Source of the DNA: Clostridia bacterium
GTDB taxonomy: Bacteria; Bacillota; Clostridia; Oscillospirales; CAG-272
Length of the DNA: 44,496 bases
Reading direction: 5' to 3'
Assembly (NCBI GenBank): GCA_017462605.1
Contig: JAFTQV010000091.1
Coordinates: 1-44,496 of the forward strand
The first letter of the stretch is position 1. Every line of letters starts with the position of its first letter. Below are positions 7,150 to 15,611 of this stretch, piece by piece. The notes under the pieces were generated by a model. The model saw only the letters and a program-made list of their open reading frames with translations. It did not search any database and was not told where the DNA came from. The position numbers and the translations under genes were made by a program.

Positions 7150-7944
7150 ATGATATCGCAAAGAAAAAGAGGTCAAAGAGCGGTTTTTCTGCTAAAGGCT
7201 CTTTTCGTAATACTTGCCGTGGCGTTTACCTTACCACTCGGCGGATGCTCCGAGGATCCTATCCTTGAAGAGAGCCGTGTTTACAATATAAATGATGATA
7301 TCCGCTCGCTGAAGATAGATATTATCGCGGCGGATCTTACGGTGGAAAAGGCGGATAGATTTTACGTTGAGACCAATCTCAGATACCTTTCGGTATCTAT
7401 AAACGGCGATACCCTTATCCTTAAGGATAAGAAGGACACACCCGTGACCTTCAAGGGCGGAATACTTAAGGTCGGCATACCTGCTGACGGATTTTTTGAG
7501 TTTGACAGTCTTTCGATATCCACGGGAGCGGCAAATCTTATGGCAGACTCCTTATCGGCAAAGGCTCTCGAGCTTAAGCTCGGCGCAGGTAACGTGACAA
7601 TCGGAAGTCTTTCGGCATCCGAATCCGCTAAGATCGACGGCGGAGCGGGAAAATTCACCGTTCACGACGGAGTGATCAAAAACATGACCCTTAATATGGG
7701 AGTCGGCGACCTATCAATGACTGCCGCTCTTCTCGGCAAAAACGAGATGAATTTCAGCATAGGACGCTCGGAATTAAATCTTGCGGGCTCTCGCGAGGAC
7801 TATTCGATCGAGATCGAAAAGGGCATAGGCACCGTCCGCGTTGACGGAATAGAGGTGACCGATTTCGGAACCTCGGCAGGAAATCTCGGCTCGGTCAAGC
7901 TTAAGGGCGGTATCGGAGAGATCAATATTACTTTTACTGAATGA
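7150..7944 (+). CDS. Lipoprotein with DUF4097-type beta-repeat (adhesin-like) domain
   Basis: A 264-residue secreted lipoprotein. The N-terminus has basic residues, a hydrophobic segment LLKALFVILAVAFTLPL and a lipobox LGGC, predicting lipid anchoring after cleavage before the Cys. The rest is a repetitive beta-strand pattern (AKALELKLGAGNVTIGSLSASESAKIDGGAGKF, then LNMGVGDLSM and IEKGIGTVRVDGIEV) typical of the DUF4097 putative adhesin fold. The ATG at 7150 is supported by GGAG six bases upstream. The longer frame from 7105 is less likely. The stop overlaps the next ATG (ATGA). Role unknown, possibly in cell-envelope sensing. Confidence 0.85.
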   Translation: MISQRKRGQRAVFLLKALFVILAVAFTLPLGGCSEDPILEESRVYNINDDIRSLKIDIIAADLTVEKADRFYVETNLRYLSVSINGDTLILKDKKDTPVTFKGGILKVGIPADGFFEFDSLSISTGAANLMADSLSAKALELKLGAGNVTIGSLSASESAKIDGGAGKFTVHDGVIKNMTLNMGVGDLSMTAALLGKNEMNFSIGRSELNLAGSREDYSIEIEKGIGTVRVDGIEVTDFGTSAGNLGSVKLKGGIGEINITFTE

Positions 7945-8312
7945 CGTTTAATGGGGGTGTTGCTTTGAATCCCGCTATACTTATGGCAATCATCCTGCTG
8001 TGCATAATACTCCCCGCGCAGGCGGCAGAGAGAAACAGAAGGATAGCGATAAGAATAATACAAAGAAAGAAAAACAAGAAGGAGACCTGTTCGCAAATGA
8101 AAGAGCTTGCAATAAAATTCATTGATAAGGAATGCCTTATATACCTTTCCCTCGGCGGTCAGGTAGAGGGAACTGTCAAGGAAGTGGCTGACGGCGCTCT
8201 TATTATCGAAAGAGGCGGCGAGATAGAGGCTTTGAACCTTGACTATATCGTAAGGCTCAGAGAATATCCCAAAAACAAGAAGGGCAAGAAGAAGTCCTTC
8301 GTTCTTGACTGA
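7941..8312 (+). CDS. Small membrane-anchored protein with a possible Sm-like domain
   Basis: A 123-residue protein that I do not recognise with certainty. One hydrophobic segment (about 12-28, PAILMAIILLCIILPAQ) is followed by a basic linker RRIAIRIIQRKKNKK. Then comes a short beta domain, FIDKECLIYLSLGGQVEGTVKEVADGALIIERGGEIEALNLDYIVRLREY, whose spacing resembles Sm-like barrels. The C-terminus is Lys-rich. The ATG at 7941 overlaps the previous TGA (ATGA). An alternative is TTG at 7965, with GGGGGTG six bases upstream. It is part of the operon 7150-8607. Confidence 0.7.
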   Translation: MTFNGGVALNPAILMAIILLCIILPAQAAERNRRIAIRIIQRKKNKKETCSQMKELAIKFIDKECLIYLSLGGQVEGTVKEVADGALIIERGGEIEALNLDYIVRLREYPKNKKGKKKSFVLD

Positions 8313-8331
8313 TTAAAAGCGAGGCAAAGCT

Positions 8332-8607
8332 ATGCTATTTAATATTTTTTTGATGTGCTTCGGAGCGATATCCCTCGTCACATTTTTCCTTTACGTTATC
8401 GATAAGATAAAGGCGAAGCTCGGCGCGTGGAGAATACCCGAGAGCGTGCTTCTCTCCTTTTCTCTTCTCGGCGGAGCGGTTGGCGGATATCTCGCCATGC
8501 TTACGGTAAGGCATAAGACGAGGCATTGGTATTTTACGGCGGTTAATTTATTCGGTCTTATATACCAGCTCGGACTTTTAATTTTCTTGTTTATTAAATT
8601 TTTTTAA
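8332..8607 (+). CDS. DUF1294 family membrane protein
   Basis: A 91-residue integral membrane protein with about three hydrophobic segments. It has the DUF1294 features YVIDKIKAKLGAWRIPESVLLSFSLLGGAVGGYLAM and RHKTRHWYF. The family is widespread and functionally uncharacterised. It begins 19 bp after the preceding gene and ends within an AT-rich palindrome at 8589-8612, so it is likely the last gene of this unit. Confidence 0.88.
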   Translation: MLFNIFLMCFGAISLVTFFLYVIDKIKAKLGAWRIPESVLLSFSLLGGAVGGYLAMLTVRHKTRHWYFTAVNLFGLIYQLGLLIFLFIKFF

Positions 8608-8612
8608 TAAAC
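8589..8612. terminator. AT-rich palindrome at the end of the DUF1294 gene
   Basis: Arms GTTTATTAAA (8589-8598) and TTTAATAAAC (8603-8612) with a TTTT loop contain the stop codon. The stem is AT-only at its core and has no T-run beyond it, so termination strength is doubtful. Confidence 0.4.
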
Positions 8613-8615
8613 ATC

Positions 8616-8644
8616 TTGAAATAGGGAATGATATGTGATATAAT
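8616..8644 (+). promoter_or_regulatory. Promoter of the CofE-like ligase gene
   Basis: TTGAAA (8616-8621), a 17-base spacer and TATAAT (8639-8644). It leaves a leader of about 110 bases before the ATG at 8761, in which I see no known riboswitch. Confidence 0.8.
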
Positions 8645-8760
8645 ATTTTGTCGGTAAAACTGCAGGAGCAGTATATTACTAATCGGCAGAAGTGAATAAC
8701 ATTCGTTTAGTTCACAATGCTTTCGCGCAGTCGCCCGAGGGCGGCAGAATGGAGATTTTT

Positions 8761-9960
8761 ATGGAAACCAGAGAACGCAGAGTTGGCACAGTGTCAAGAG
8801 GTATCAGATGCCCTATCATCAGAGAGGGAGACGATCTTGCTAAAATAGTAACCGATAGTGTTATAGAAGCGGCTGAATACGAGGGCTTCGAGCTTCGCGA
8901 CCGCGACGTTATTTCTATAACCGAATCCATAGTTGCAAGAGCACAGGGCAACTATGCGAGCGTTAATGATATCGCCGAGGACGTAAAGGCGAAGCTTGGC
9001 GGAGAAACTATTGGAGTTATCTTCCCCATCCTCTCGAGGAACCGCTTCGCAATATGCTTGAAGGGTATCGCTATGGGAGCGAAGAAGATCATTCTTATGC
9101 TATCCTATCCTTCGGACGAGGTTGGAAACGAGCTTGTCAGCCTCGATAAGATAGATGCTGCAGGCATCAATCCTTACAGCGACGTGCTTTCGCTTGAGAA
9201 ATACCGCGAGCTTTTCGGAGAGAATAAGCACGAATTCACCGGCATTGATTACGTTGAATACTACGGCAATATAATTAAGGAAGCAGGCGCAGAGGTCGAG
9301 ATCGTTTTCGCCAACCGCCCCACCGCTATCCTTAACTATGCAGACTCGGTTCTTACCTGCGATATACACACAAGAGCGCGCACCAAGAGAATTCTTAAGG
9401 CTGCGGGCGCAAAGGTAGTTCTCGGTCTTGACGATATACTTACCTCATCCGTTAACGGCTCGGGATACAACGCAAGCTACGGACTTCTCGGCTCAAATAA
9501 ATCAACTGAGGACAAGATAAAGCTCTTCCCTAATGAGTGCCGCGATCTCGTTCTTGACATTCAGAAGAATATATTGGATAGGACAGGCAAGCACGTTGAG
9601 GTAATGGTATACGGAGACGGAGCATTCAAGGATCCCAAGGGTAAGATCTGGGAGCTTGCAGACCCTGTCGTTTCTCCCGCTTACACGGACGGTCTTATCG
9701 GTACGCCCAACGAGCTTAAGCTCAAGTACCTTGCAGACAATGATTTCAAGGAACTTTCGGGCGAGGCTCTTAAGAAGGCTATCTCCGAGAGCATAAAGGC
9801 TAAGGGTGATAACCTCGTTGGCAACATGGCAAGCCAGGGTACGACTCCCCGCCAGCTCACCGACCTTATAGGCTCGCTTTGCGACCTTACATCAGGCTCG
9901 GGCGATAAGGGTACTCCCGTTGTCCTTGTTCAGGGTTATTTCGATAACTATACTAACTAA
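8761..9960 (+). CDS. Coenzyme F420-0:L-glutamate ligase family protein (CofE-like)
   Basis: A 399-residue protein of the CofE/F420-ligase family (PF01996). Supporting stretches are VISITESIVARAQGNYASVNDIAEDV, PILSRNRFAICLKGIAMGAKKI, and near the end NMASQGTTPRQLTDLIGSLCDLTSG. CofE adds gamma-linked glutamates to F420-0 in archaea and actinobacteria. Clostridia generally lack F420, so these homologues likely ligate another acceptor. The ATG at 8761 is chosen for GGAG six bases upstream; a GTG at 8692 would extend it without support. It appears to be a single-gene unit. Substrate is unknown. Confidence 0.82.
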   Translation: METRERRVGTVSRGIRCPIIREGDDLAKIVTDSVIEAAEYEGFELRDRDVISITESIVARAQGNYASVNDIAEDVKAKLGGETIGVIFPILSRNRFAICLKGIAMGAKKIILMLSYPSDEVGNELVSLDKIDAAGINPYSDVLSLEKYRELFGENKHEFTGIDYVEYYGNIIKEAGAEVEIVFANRPTAILNYADSVLTCDIHTRARTKRILKAAGAKVVLGLDDILTSSVNGSGYNASYGLLGSNKSTEDKIKLFPNECRDLVLDIQKNILDRTGKHVEVMVYGDGAFKDPKGKIWELADPVVSPAYTDGLIGTPNELKLKYLADNDFKELSGEALKKAISESIKAKGDNLVGNMASQGTTPRQLTDLIGSLCDLTSGSGDKGTPVVLVQGYFDNYTN

Positions 9961-9982
9961 AATTTGCATATATGCATAATTC

Positions 9983-10010
9983 GAGGCTGTCCGATAGTGG
10001 CAGCCTCTAT
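9983..10010 (+). terminator. Weak hairpin after the CofE-like gene
   Basis: GAGGCTG (9983-9989) pairs with CAGCCTC (10001-10007) around an 11-base loop, followed only by TATT. The same GAGGCTG/CAGCCTC arms recur at 12161-12194. Termination is probable but weak. Confidence 0.5.
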
Positions 10011-10030
10011 TAATGACTAAGGAAAAAAGG

Positions 10031-11449
10031 ATGTTTAAAGCTTTAAAATCAAGATACATAGGAGACAAGGATTTTTATAAGTCCGTCCTCTCTATCGCCG
10101 TTCCGATAATGATACAGAACGGTATCACGAATATCGTCAGCATGCTTGACAATATAATGGTCGGCAGGCTGAATACAGAGGCGATGAGCGGTGTCTCTAT
10201 CGTCAATCAATTTTTATTTATATTCTATCTTCTGATCTTCGGCGCGATCTCGGGCGCGGGAATTTTCACCTCTCAGTATTTCGGCTCGGGCGATAACGAG
10301 GGCATCCGCTATACTGTGCGCTTCAAGGTCATCATAATCCTTATCGCATCCGTGATCGGAATTTCGCTTTTCGCTATTTTTGATGAAGAGATCATAGGTC
10401 TTTTCTTGCATGAGAGCGAAAGCTCGGGCGACCTCGCTCTTACTCTTGAATACGGCAAGAAATACCTTGCGGTAAGCTTGATAGGTCTTGTGCCCTTCGC
10501 CTTTGCAAACGTTTACGCATCAACGATGAGAGAGACGGGCGAGGTGCTTATCCCTATGATCTCAAGCCTTGCTGCGGTGGCTACGAACTTCGCGCTTAAC
10601 ATCATTCTCATTTTCGGTCTTTTAGGCTTCCCTGCTCTCGGCGTTGTCGGCGCGGCGATCGCTACGGTTATATCGAGATTTGTTGAGTGCTTTATACTCG
10701 TTATTTACGCGCATACTCATAAGGAAAGATTTCCCTTTATCGCAAGTCTTTACTCCTCTCTTCTTATGCCGAAGGGTCTTTTCAAGAGGATCACCCTTAA
10801 AGGCGTACCTCTTATGCTCAATGAGTTTTTCTGGGCAATGGCAATGACCCTCAGAAATCAGTGCTACTCCACGCGCGGTCTTGACGTTGTTGCGGCGCAG
10901 AATATATCGTCAACCGTCTTCAACGTTTTCAGCGTCGTTTATATGGCGCTCGGCTCATCGGTCGCGATAATCGTCGGAAAGATACTCGGCTCGGGAGATA
11001 TAGAACGAGCCAAGGATACGGACAGAAAAATGATAGCTCTTTCTATTTTCTCGGGTCTGGCTATGACTGCCTTTATGGTGGTCGCTTCGCTTTTCTTCCC
11101 AAAGATATACAATACTACGGATACGGCTAAGGCACTCGCCTCGTATATGATGATAGTATCGGGTATCACTATGCCCTTCAACGCATTTGCCAACGCATCT
11201 TATTTCACTCTGCGCTCGGGCGGCAAGGTGCTTATCACCATGCTTTTTGACAGCGTATATATGTGGGTAATAGTAATGCCCGTGTCAATTGCTTTCGCAT
11301 ACTTCACAAGCGTGAATATCTTTATTCTCTTCGCTATATGCCAAGGCGTTGATACACTTAAAACTATATTCGGAGCGGCTCTTTTAAAGAGAGGAACGTG
11401 GGCAAACGTTCTTGTCGGCAAAGGTGAGCGGGCAGAATCCGAGCAATAA
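10031..11449 (+). CDS. MATE-family efflux transporter
   Basis: A 472-residue membrane protein with about twelve hydrophobic segments. It has the MATE features IAVPIMIQNGITNIVSMLDNIMVGRLNTEAMSGVSIVNQF in the first helices and the internal repeat VPLMLNEFFWAMAMTLRNQCYSTRG in the second half. These exporters couple Na+ or H+ entry to extrusion of drugs or metabolites. The ATG at 10031 has AAGGA upstream, while the in-frame ATG at 10013 lies inside the hairpin region and has none. Substrate is unknown. Confidence 0.92.
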   Translation: MFKALKSRYIGDKDFYKSVLSIAVPIMIQNGITNIVSMLDNIMVGRLNTEAMSGVSIVNQFLFIFYLLIFGAISGAGIFTSQYFGSGDNEGIRYTVRFKVIIILIASVIGISLFAIFDEEIIGLFLHESESSGDLALTLEYGKKYLAVSLIGLVPFAFANVYASTMRETGEVLIPMISSLAAVATNFALNIILIFGLLGFPALGVVGAAIATVISRFVECFILVIYAHTHKERFPFIASLYSSLLMPKGLFKRITLKGVPLMLNEFFWAMAMTLRNQCYSTRGLDVVAAQNISSTVFNVFSVVYMALGSSVAIIVGKILGSGDIERAKDTDRKMIALSIFSGLAMTAFMVVASLFFPKIYNTTDTAKALASYMMIVSGITMPFNAFANASYFTLRSGGKVLITMLFDSVYMWVIVMPVSIAFAYFTSVNIFILFAICQGVDTLKTIFGAALLKRGTWANVLVGKGERAESEQ

Positions 11450-11462
11450 AAAAGGGAGAACA

Positions 11463-11975
11463 TTAATAATTACTTATAGGAAGCTCGGTATTATCCTCGC
11501 CCTTTTCAATAGCAATTATCTTAACGTAATAGCTCATATTATCATTGACTCGGACGAGCGCTCTTTCTCCGACCCTCTTACCCATGACGGCAGAGCCGAG
11601 GGGCGACTCCTTGCTGACGTATCCGAGCAGGGCATTTTGCCTTAAGGTAGTGACTATCTGTATCTTCTTCTCAGCGCCCATTTTCTCGTTAAAGACTGTG
11701 ACCTTATCAAAAAGAGAAACGCAAAGCTCATCGGAAGAACTATCCTCGACCTCGATCACCTTCGCAGTCCTTATCATTGCTTCGAGGTAGCGGATACGGC
11801 TCTCGTTCTTCCTCTTATCTCTTTTGGCTTCCTTATATTCCGCGTTCTCGGAGAGGTCGCCGAACTCACGCGTTCTCTGAAGCTCCGCTCCAAGCTTGGG
11901 AGCAATAACCGAGCGGCGGTACTTTATCTCCTCTTCCATTTTTTCTATATCTACTCTTGTAAGCTCGTCGTACAT
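11463..11975 (-). CDS. greA: GreA/GreB-family transcription elongation factor
   Basis: A 170-residue Gre factor. The N-terminal coiled coil carries the loop GDLSENAEYKEAKRDKR, whose acidic residues reach the RNA polymerase active site and stimulate cleavage of backtracked RNA. The C-terminal FKBP-like domain contains TVFNEKMGAEKKIQIVT and SPLGSAVMGKRVGERALV. The start MYDELTRVDIEKMEEEI at 11975 is preferred with GGTGA five bases upstream; the frame continues to 12008. It is slightly longer than typical GreA (about 158). The gene converges with the MATE gene. Whether it is the housekeeping GreA or a paralogue is undecided. Confidence 0.88.
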   Translation of the reverse strand: MYDELTRVDIEKMEEEIKYRRSVIAPKLGAELQRTREFGDLSENAEYKEAKRDKRKNESRIRYLEAMIRTAKVIEVEDSSSDELCVSLFDKVTVFNEKMGAEKKIQIVTTLRQNALLGYVSKESPLGSAVMGKRVGERALVRVNDNMSYYVKIIAIEKGEDNTELPISNY

Positions 11976-12009
11976 AACAATCACCATTCCATAGTTGTGG
12001 GCTGTCACA

Positions 12010-12143
12010 TTTGACGAGATCGAAAAAATCCGAAAAGGATATTAAAACAACATTAAAACGAACGAAAAGTATAAATGAGACAATTATAGGTTGAAATTCT
12101 GCGAATTTCTTCTGTTTTAATGGATTTTTTCGATCTCGTCAAA
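12010..12143. repeat. 134-bp element bounded by 22-bp perfect inverted repeats
   Basis: The first 22 bases (12010-12031, beginning TTTGACGAGATCG) are the exact reverse complement of 12122-12143. Inside, ATTAAAACA (12041-12049) pairs with TGTTTTAAT (12113-12121), leaving a 9-base bulge. A further hairpin GAAATTC-tgc-GAATTTC lies at 12093-12109. No ORF is present. The structure resembles a MITE-like element or a structured untranslated RNA upstream of greA. Confidence 0.8.
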
Positions 12144-12160
12144 TCTGACTATCCCCAAAC

Positions 12161-12204
12161 GAGGCTGCCTCAAATTCGCATTTGAGACAGCCTCTCGCTT
12201 TTTT
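12161..12204. terminator. Hairpin after ackA
   Basis: Arms at 12161-12174 and 12181-12194 (GAGGCTG-C-CTCAAA with TTTGAG-A-CAGCCTC) form a stem with a 6-base loop. The clear T-run (12199-12204) lies on the plus-strand side. On the minus strand, which ackA needs, only GTTTGGGG follows. It could serve both directions weakly. Confidence 0.65.
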
Positions 12205-12215
12205 CTAACTTTAAA

Positions 12216-13406
12216 TTACATTTTCGAGACTATCTCGAGAGTATCTCTTGCAATTACAAGCTCCTCGTTGGTAGGTATAACGAATACCTTGACGGTAGAA
12301 TCGGGAGTGGATATTTCGATCTCCTCGCCGCGTATACCATTCTTCTTTTCGTCTATTTTAACGCCGAGGAATGCAAGCTTCTCGCAAACGTAGGAGCGAT
12401 AAGCGGGAACGTTCTCGCCGATACCGCCTGTGAATACGATAGCATCTGTTCCGCCCATTGCGGCGATATAACCGCCGACGAGCTTGGTAAGCTGATGGCA
12501 GTACATCTTCTGGATGAGGATGCATCTTTCGTTGCCTTCCTCTGCAAGCTTGCCGATGACCTGGTTATCCGAGCTGACACCCGAAACACCAAGCATACCC
12601 GACTTCTTATTCATCATCTTATCGATCTCGTCTGCCGTGGTGACCTCGCCCTTCTTCATAAGGTAAGGAATGATCGCGGGGTCGATATTTCCGCATCTCG
12701 TTCCCATCATTATTCCTTCAAGAGGAGTGGTACCCATAGAGGTATCGAAGCACTTGCCGCCCATAACCGCGGAAAGAGACGCGCCGTTGCCAAGGTGGCA
12801 CGTAACTACGTTTGCCTCGGGGTTGCCCATAAGCTCGCCCGCTCTCTTGCTGACGAATCTGTGCGACGTGCCGTGGAAGCCGTAGCGGCGGATCTTATAC
12901 TTCTCGTAATACTCATAGGGAAGCGCATACATATACGCGTAATCCGGCATAGTCTGATGGAAGCCGGTATCAAATACAGCGACCTGAGGAACGTTCATTA
13001 TCTTCTCGCACTCAACGATACCCTTAAGGTTTGCGGGGTTATGTAAAGGACCGAGGTCTATGCACTCCTCGATAATCTTCTTTACCTCCTCGGTGACAAG
13101 CACCGAGCCTGAAAGCTTCTCTCCGCCGTGAAGAACTCTGTGTCCTACCGCGCTGATCTCGTCAACAGATGAGATGACGCCGAGCTTCTCGTCTACAAGA
13201 GTATCAAGCACGAGCTGAAGAGCCTCTGCATGAGTGGGCAGAGATACCTCAAGCTTATAGTCCTCTCTGCCGGGAACCTTGAACTTAAAGCCGGAATTCC
13301 CGCCGATCTCCTCGCAGATACCCTTTGCGATGACAGACTCGTTTTCCATATCTATAAGCTGAAACTTAAGAGAAGAAGAGCCTGCGTTAATTACAAGAAT
13401 TTTCAT
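12216..13406 (-). CDS. ackA: Acetate kinase
   Basis: A 396-residue acetate kinase that converts acetyl phosphate and ADP to acetate and ATP, the energy-yielding step of acetate fermentation. Family signatures are the N-terminal MKILVINAGSSSLKFQL, HRVLHGGEK, FDTGFHQTMP, RRYGFHGTSH, CHLGNGASL and VFTGGIGEN. Length is normal. It is the last gene of the unit that starts at 17205, with 25 bp between it and the DUF212 gene. No phosphotransacetylase gene is in the window. Confidence 0.97.
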   Translation of the reverse strand: MKILVINAGSSSLKFQLIDMENESVIAKGICEEIGGNSGFKFKVPGREDYKLEVSLPTHAEALQLVLDTLVDEKLGVISSVDEISAVGHRVLHGGEKLSGSVLVTEEVKKIIEECIDLGPLHNPANLKGIVECEKIMNVPQVAVFDTGFHQTMPDYAYMYALPYEYYEKYKIRRYGFHGTSHRFVSKRAGELMGNPEANVVTCHLGNGASLSAVMGGKCFDTSMGTTPLEGIMMGTRCGNIDPAIIPYLMKKGEVTTADEIDKMMNKKSGMLGVSGVSSDNQVIGKLAEEGNERCILIQKMYCHQLTKLVGGYIAAMGGTDAIVFTGGIGENVPAYRSYVCEKLAFLGVKIDEKKNGIRGEEIEISTPDSTVKVFVIPTNEELVIARDTLEIVSKM

Positions 13407-13431
13407 TTTTTATACCTCTTTTATAATATTA

Positions 13432-13944
13432 TTAAGCTAAAGTTAAAAAGTCCGAAGCGTAAGGAACGCCGAGAACGGCGAGCGCTATTACAGCAACAAC
13501 GATTCCGAGGAGCGCTCCGCAGAATACCTGAAGAGGCGTGTGACCGACAAGCTCCTTAAGCTTTTCGGTGCGTATCTCCTCATCCTTGCTCGAGATCATA
13601 CTGTTGATGATCTCCGCTATCTGCTTTATCGATACGGCGTGCTTACCCGCTTCAAATCTGACGCCTGCCGCATCGTTCATAACGATTATCGCAAGTATTC
13701 CCGCGAAAGCGAAATATAAGCTTCCGAGACCGTATCCCCAGCCCACGAGGACAACGAGCGCCATAACGGTCGCTGAATGACCGCTCGGCATTCCTCCGTC
13801 TCCGAAAAGGCGTGAGGGATCGAATTTTTTATTTACAAGAAGATTGATTATTATCTTTATAACCTGCGCTATGAGCCACGAGCAAACCGGGATCATAAGC
13901 ACCGGATTGGTAAAAAGATCAACTATTAATTCCCAGACGATCAT
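13432..13944 (-). CDS. Divergent PAP2 family protein (DUF212)
   Basis: A 170-residue integral membrane protein of the DUF212 group, related to acid phosphatase/vanadium-haloperoxidases. Motifs are LIAQVIKIIINL, GGMPSGHSATVMAL, NDAAGVRFEAGKHA and GHTPLQVFCGALLG. The SGHS and GHT motifs match the PAP2 catalytic core. Activity, possibly on a lipid or isoprenoid phosphate, is inferred. It lies 13 bp after the CvpA-like gene. Confidence 0.9.
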   Translation of the reverse strand: MIVWELIVDLFTNPVLMIPVCSWLIAQVIKIIINLLVNKKFDPSRLFGDGGMPSGHSATVMALVVLVGWGYGLGSLYFAFAGILAIIVMNDAAGVRFEAGKHAVSIKQIAEIINSMISSKDEEIRTEKLKELVGHTPLQVFCGALLGIVVAVIALAVLGVPYASDFLTLA

Positions 13945-13957
13945 ATATTCTCCATTT

Positions 13958-15595
13958 TCAGTTTTCTACGTCAGCGCCGCCCTCGGTGCCGCCCTCGGGA
14001 AGCTCATCGGGAAGCTCATCGGGAAGCTCATCGGGAAGCTCATCCGTGGGGAAATCCTCGGGAAGATCCGAGGGATCCTTGATAAGTCCCTGCTGATACT
14101 GAATGTAGAGGTCGTAGTACTTCGTCATAAAGTCTGCGAACTCCTCTTCCTTGATCTCTTCCTTGCCCTCAAACTCGGTGATGACGAAGTCGGTGATCTG
14201 CTCGAGCTGCTCCTCTTCAAGCGGAATTCCCTTGTCCGCAAGAGCGGCGTCTATCGAGGTGGATACCTCAGCACGATACTCTTCCTCGGTCTCAAAGTCT
14301 TCCTTCTTTATCGCAATGATCTCGTTCATATCATTGGTAAGATCGGAGACGACCTCTTCCGCATCCGCGTCAAGTCCCTTATCGTTCAGAAGAAGCTCCA
14401 TAGACATCTTGGAAAGCTCCTTTGCAACAGGGCGAAATCTCGGATTACTGTTCAATTCATTGGTTACCTGCGAGAGGACCGAAATGGTATTTGAGTCGAC
14501 CGTCGTTATAGATACGAACATTCCGTCAGCCGCGTCAGCCTTAAGAAGTCCGGAGTCGGATATGATGTAGTAAACGTTCTCCATCGTCGTGATATCCTCT
14601 TCAACCGTATCCGCGGTAGTAGCGGCAAATACGTGAACGAAGGAATTCATAAACGTGAGAAGAGGCTCGGGATATGAGAAGGCTATCGCGCCCGAGTCAA
14701 ATGCTCCCGCAACCGCGCGAAGCATTCCCGAGACTATCGTCGCTATATATCTATCGACGCCTATATCGTGAGTCATATCGGAGATGACGACCTTGTTGTC
14801 CTCTGTCAGCTTATTGAAGTCAGCTCCCTTAAGGTCTCCCGAAAGAACGAATATATCGAAGGTATCGACAACGACCGTCTGCATATTAACGTCAGCTCCG
14901 TCTACGGTGACGGTGGTAAACCTATCGTAAATATAACCGAAGCGATCGTTTATCACCTTTATGATCAGATTATTCTCAAGAGGATCGAGGTTCATGTGAT
15001 AAATATTCGCAACCGTTTCGGTATTCTGCGAGAAGGGGTGCCTTTCCTCGGCGGTATGGACTGCCACACCGAGCGTGTCCACAGTTCCCGCGACGGGAAT
15101 AAGTATGACCGCCGCAACTATAACGCCCTGAAGAAGTCCGACAGCTGCGCCGAGAAGCCTCGTCACGATATTATTATCCTTCTTGATAAAGCCGAATATT
15201 CCCGAAAAGATAACGCAGGGTATAAGCATAAGAAGATTAAAAATAACGAATATAACAATAAAGATTATCGGGATGATAAAAAGCGACACGGGTATAGCTA
15301 AAATGTAAATTCCCGTCTCAATTTCTATGCAATCCACGATCTTTTGGAAAGCTTCGTTGAGGTTGAGTCCCGCCATAGCTAAAAGCTCGCTTATCGTCTT
15401 GTTTTCAAGAGATGAATACAGCGCGGGAAAAACAGCTATACATATGAGGAATGATAAAAGCGCGCTTATTCCTATCGAGATAAGCCTCAGAGTCTGGCGC
15501 TTTATTCCGTTGACTAGTCCGCTGATCGCGCCGAAAACAGCAAGAAGCGCGGCAAGTCCGTACACTCCGTAGTTAAGCAATACAGGTAACTGCAT
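13958..15595 (-). CDS. CvpA-like membrane protein with long exported domain and DELP repeats
   Basis: A 545-residue protein. The first about 190 residues hold four hydrophobic segments in the CvpA/colicin V production pattern (LVNGIKRQTLRLISIGISALLSFLICIAVF, then IIFIVIFVIFNLLMLIPCVIFSGIFGFIKK and LLGAAVGLLQGVIVAAVILIPVAG). The remaining about 350 residues are soluble, acidic and helical, with no family I recognise. The C-terminus contains four tandem DELP units before a Gly/Glu tail. CvpA proteins are usually about 170-200 residues, so the large extension is unusual. The start has GGAG upstream. It is in the PHP-to-ackA operon. Confidence 0.8.
   Translation of the reverse strand: MQLPVLLNYGVYGLAALLAVFGAISGLVNGIKRQTLRLISIGISALLSFLICIAVFPALYSSLENKTISELLAMAGLNLNEAFQKIVDCIEIETGIYILAIPVSLFIIPIIFIVIFVIFNLLMLIPCVIFSGIFGFIKKDNNIVTRLLGAAVGLLQGVIVAAVILIPVAGTVDTLGVAVHTAEERHPFSQNTETVANIYHMNLDPLENNLIIKVINDRFGYIYDRFTTVTVDGADVNMQTVVVDTFDIFVLSGDLKGADFNKLTEDNKVVISDMTHDIGVDRYIATIVSGMLRAVAGAFDSGAIAFSYPEPLLTFMNSFVHVFAATTADTVEEDITTMENVYYIISDSGLLKADAADGMFVSITTVDSNTISVLSQVTNELNSNPRFRPVAKELSKMSMELLLNDKGLDADAEEVVSDLTNDMNEIIAIKKEDFETEEEYRAEVSTSIDAALADKGIPLEEEQLEQITDFVITEFEGKEEIKEEEFADFMTKYYDLYIQYQQGLIKDPSDLPEDFPTDELPDELPDELPDELPEGGTEGGADVEN
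13997..14044. repeat. Four perfect 12-bp tandem repeats in the CvpA-like gene
   Basis: The unit GGGAAGCTCATC occurs four times without mismatch and encodes (D)ELP on the minus strand. It keeps frame, so copy-number change would lengthen or shorten the tail. Confidence 0.95.
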
Positions 15596-15611
15596 AATGT
15601 CTCCTTAAAAT

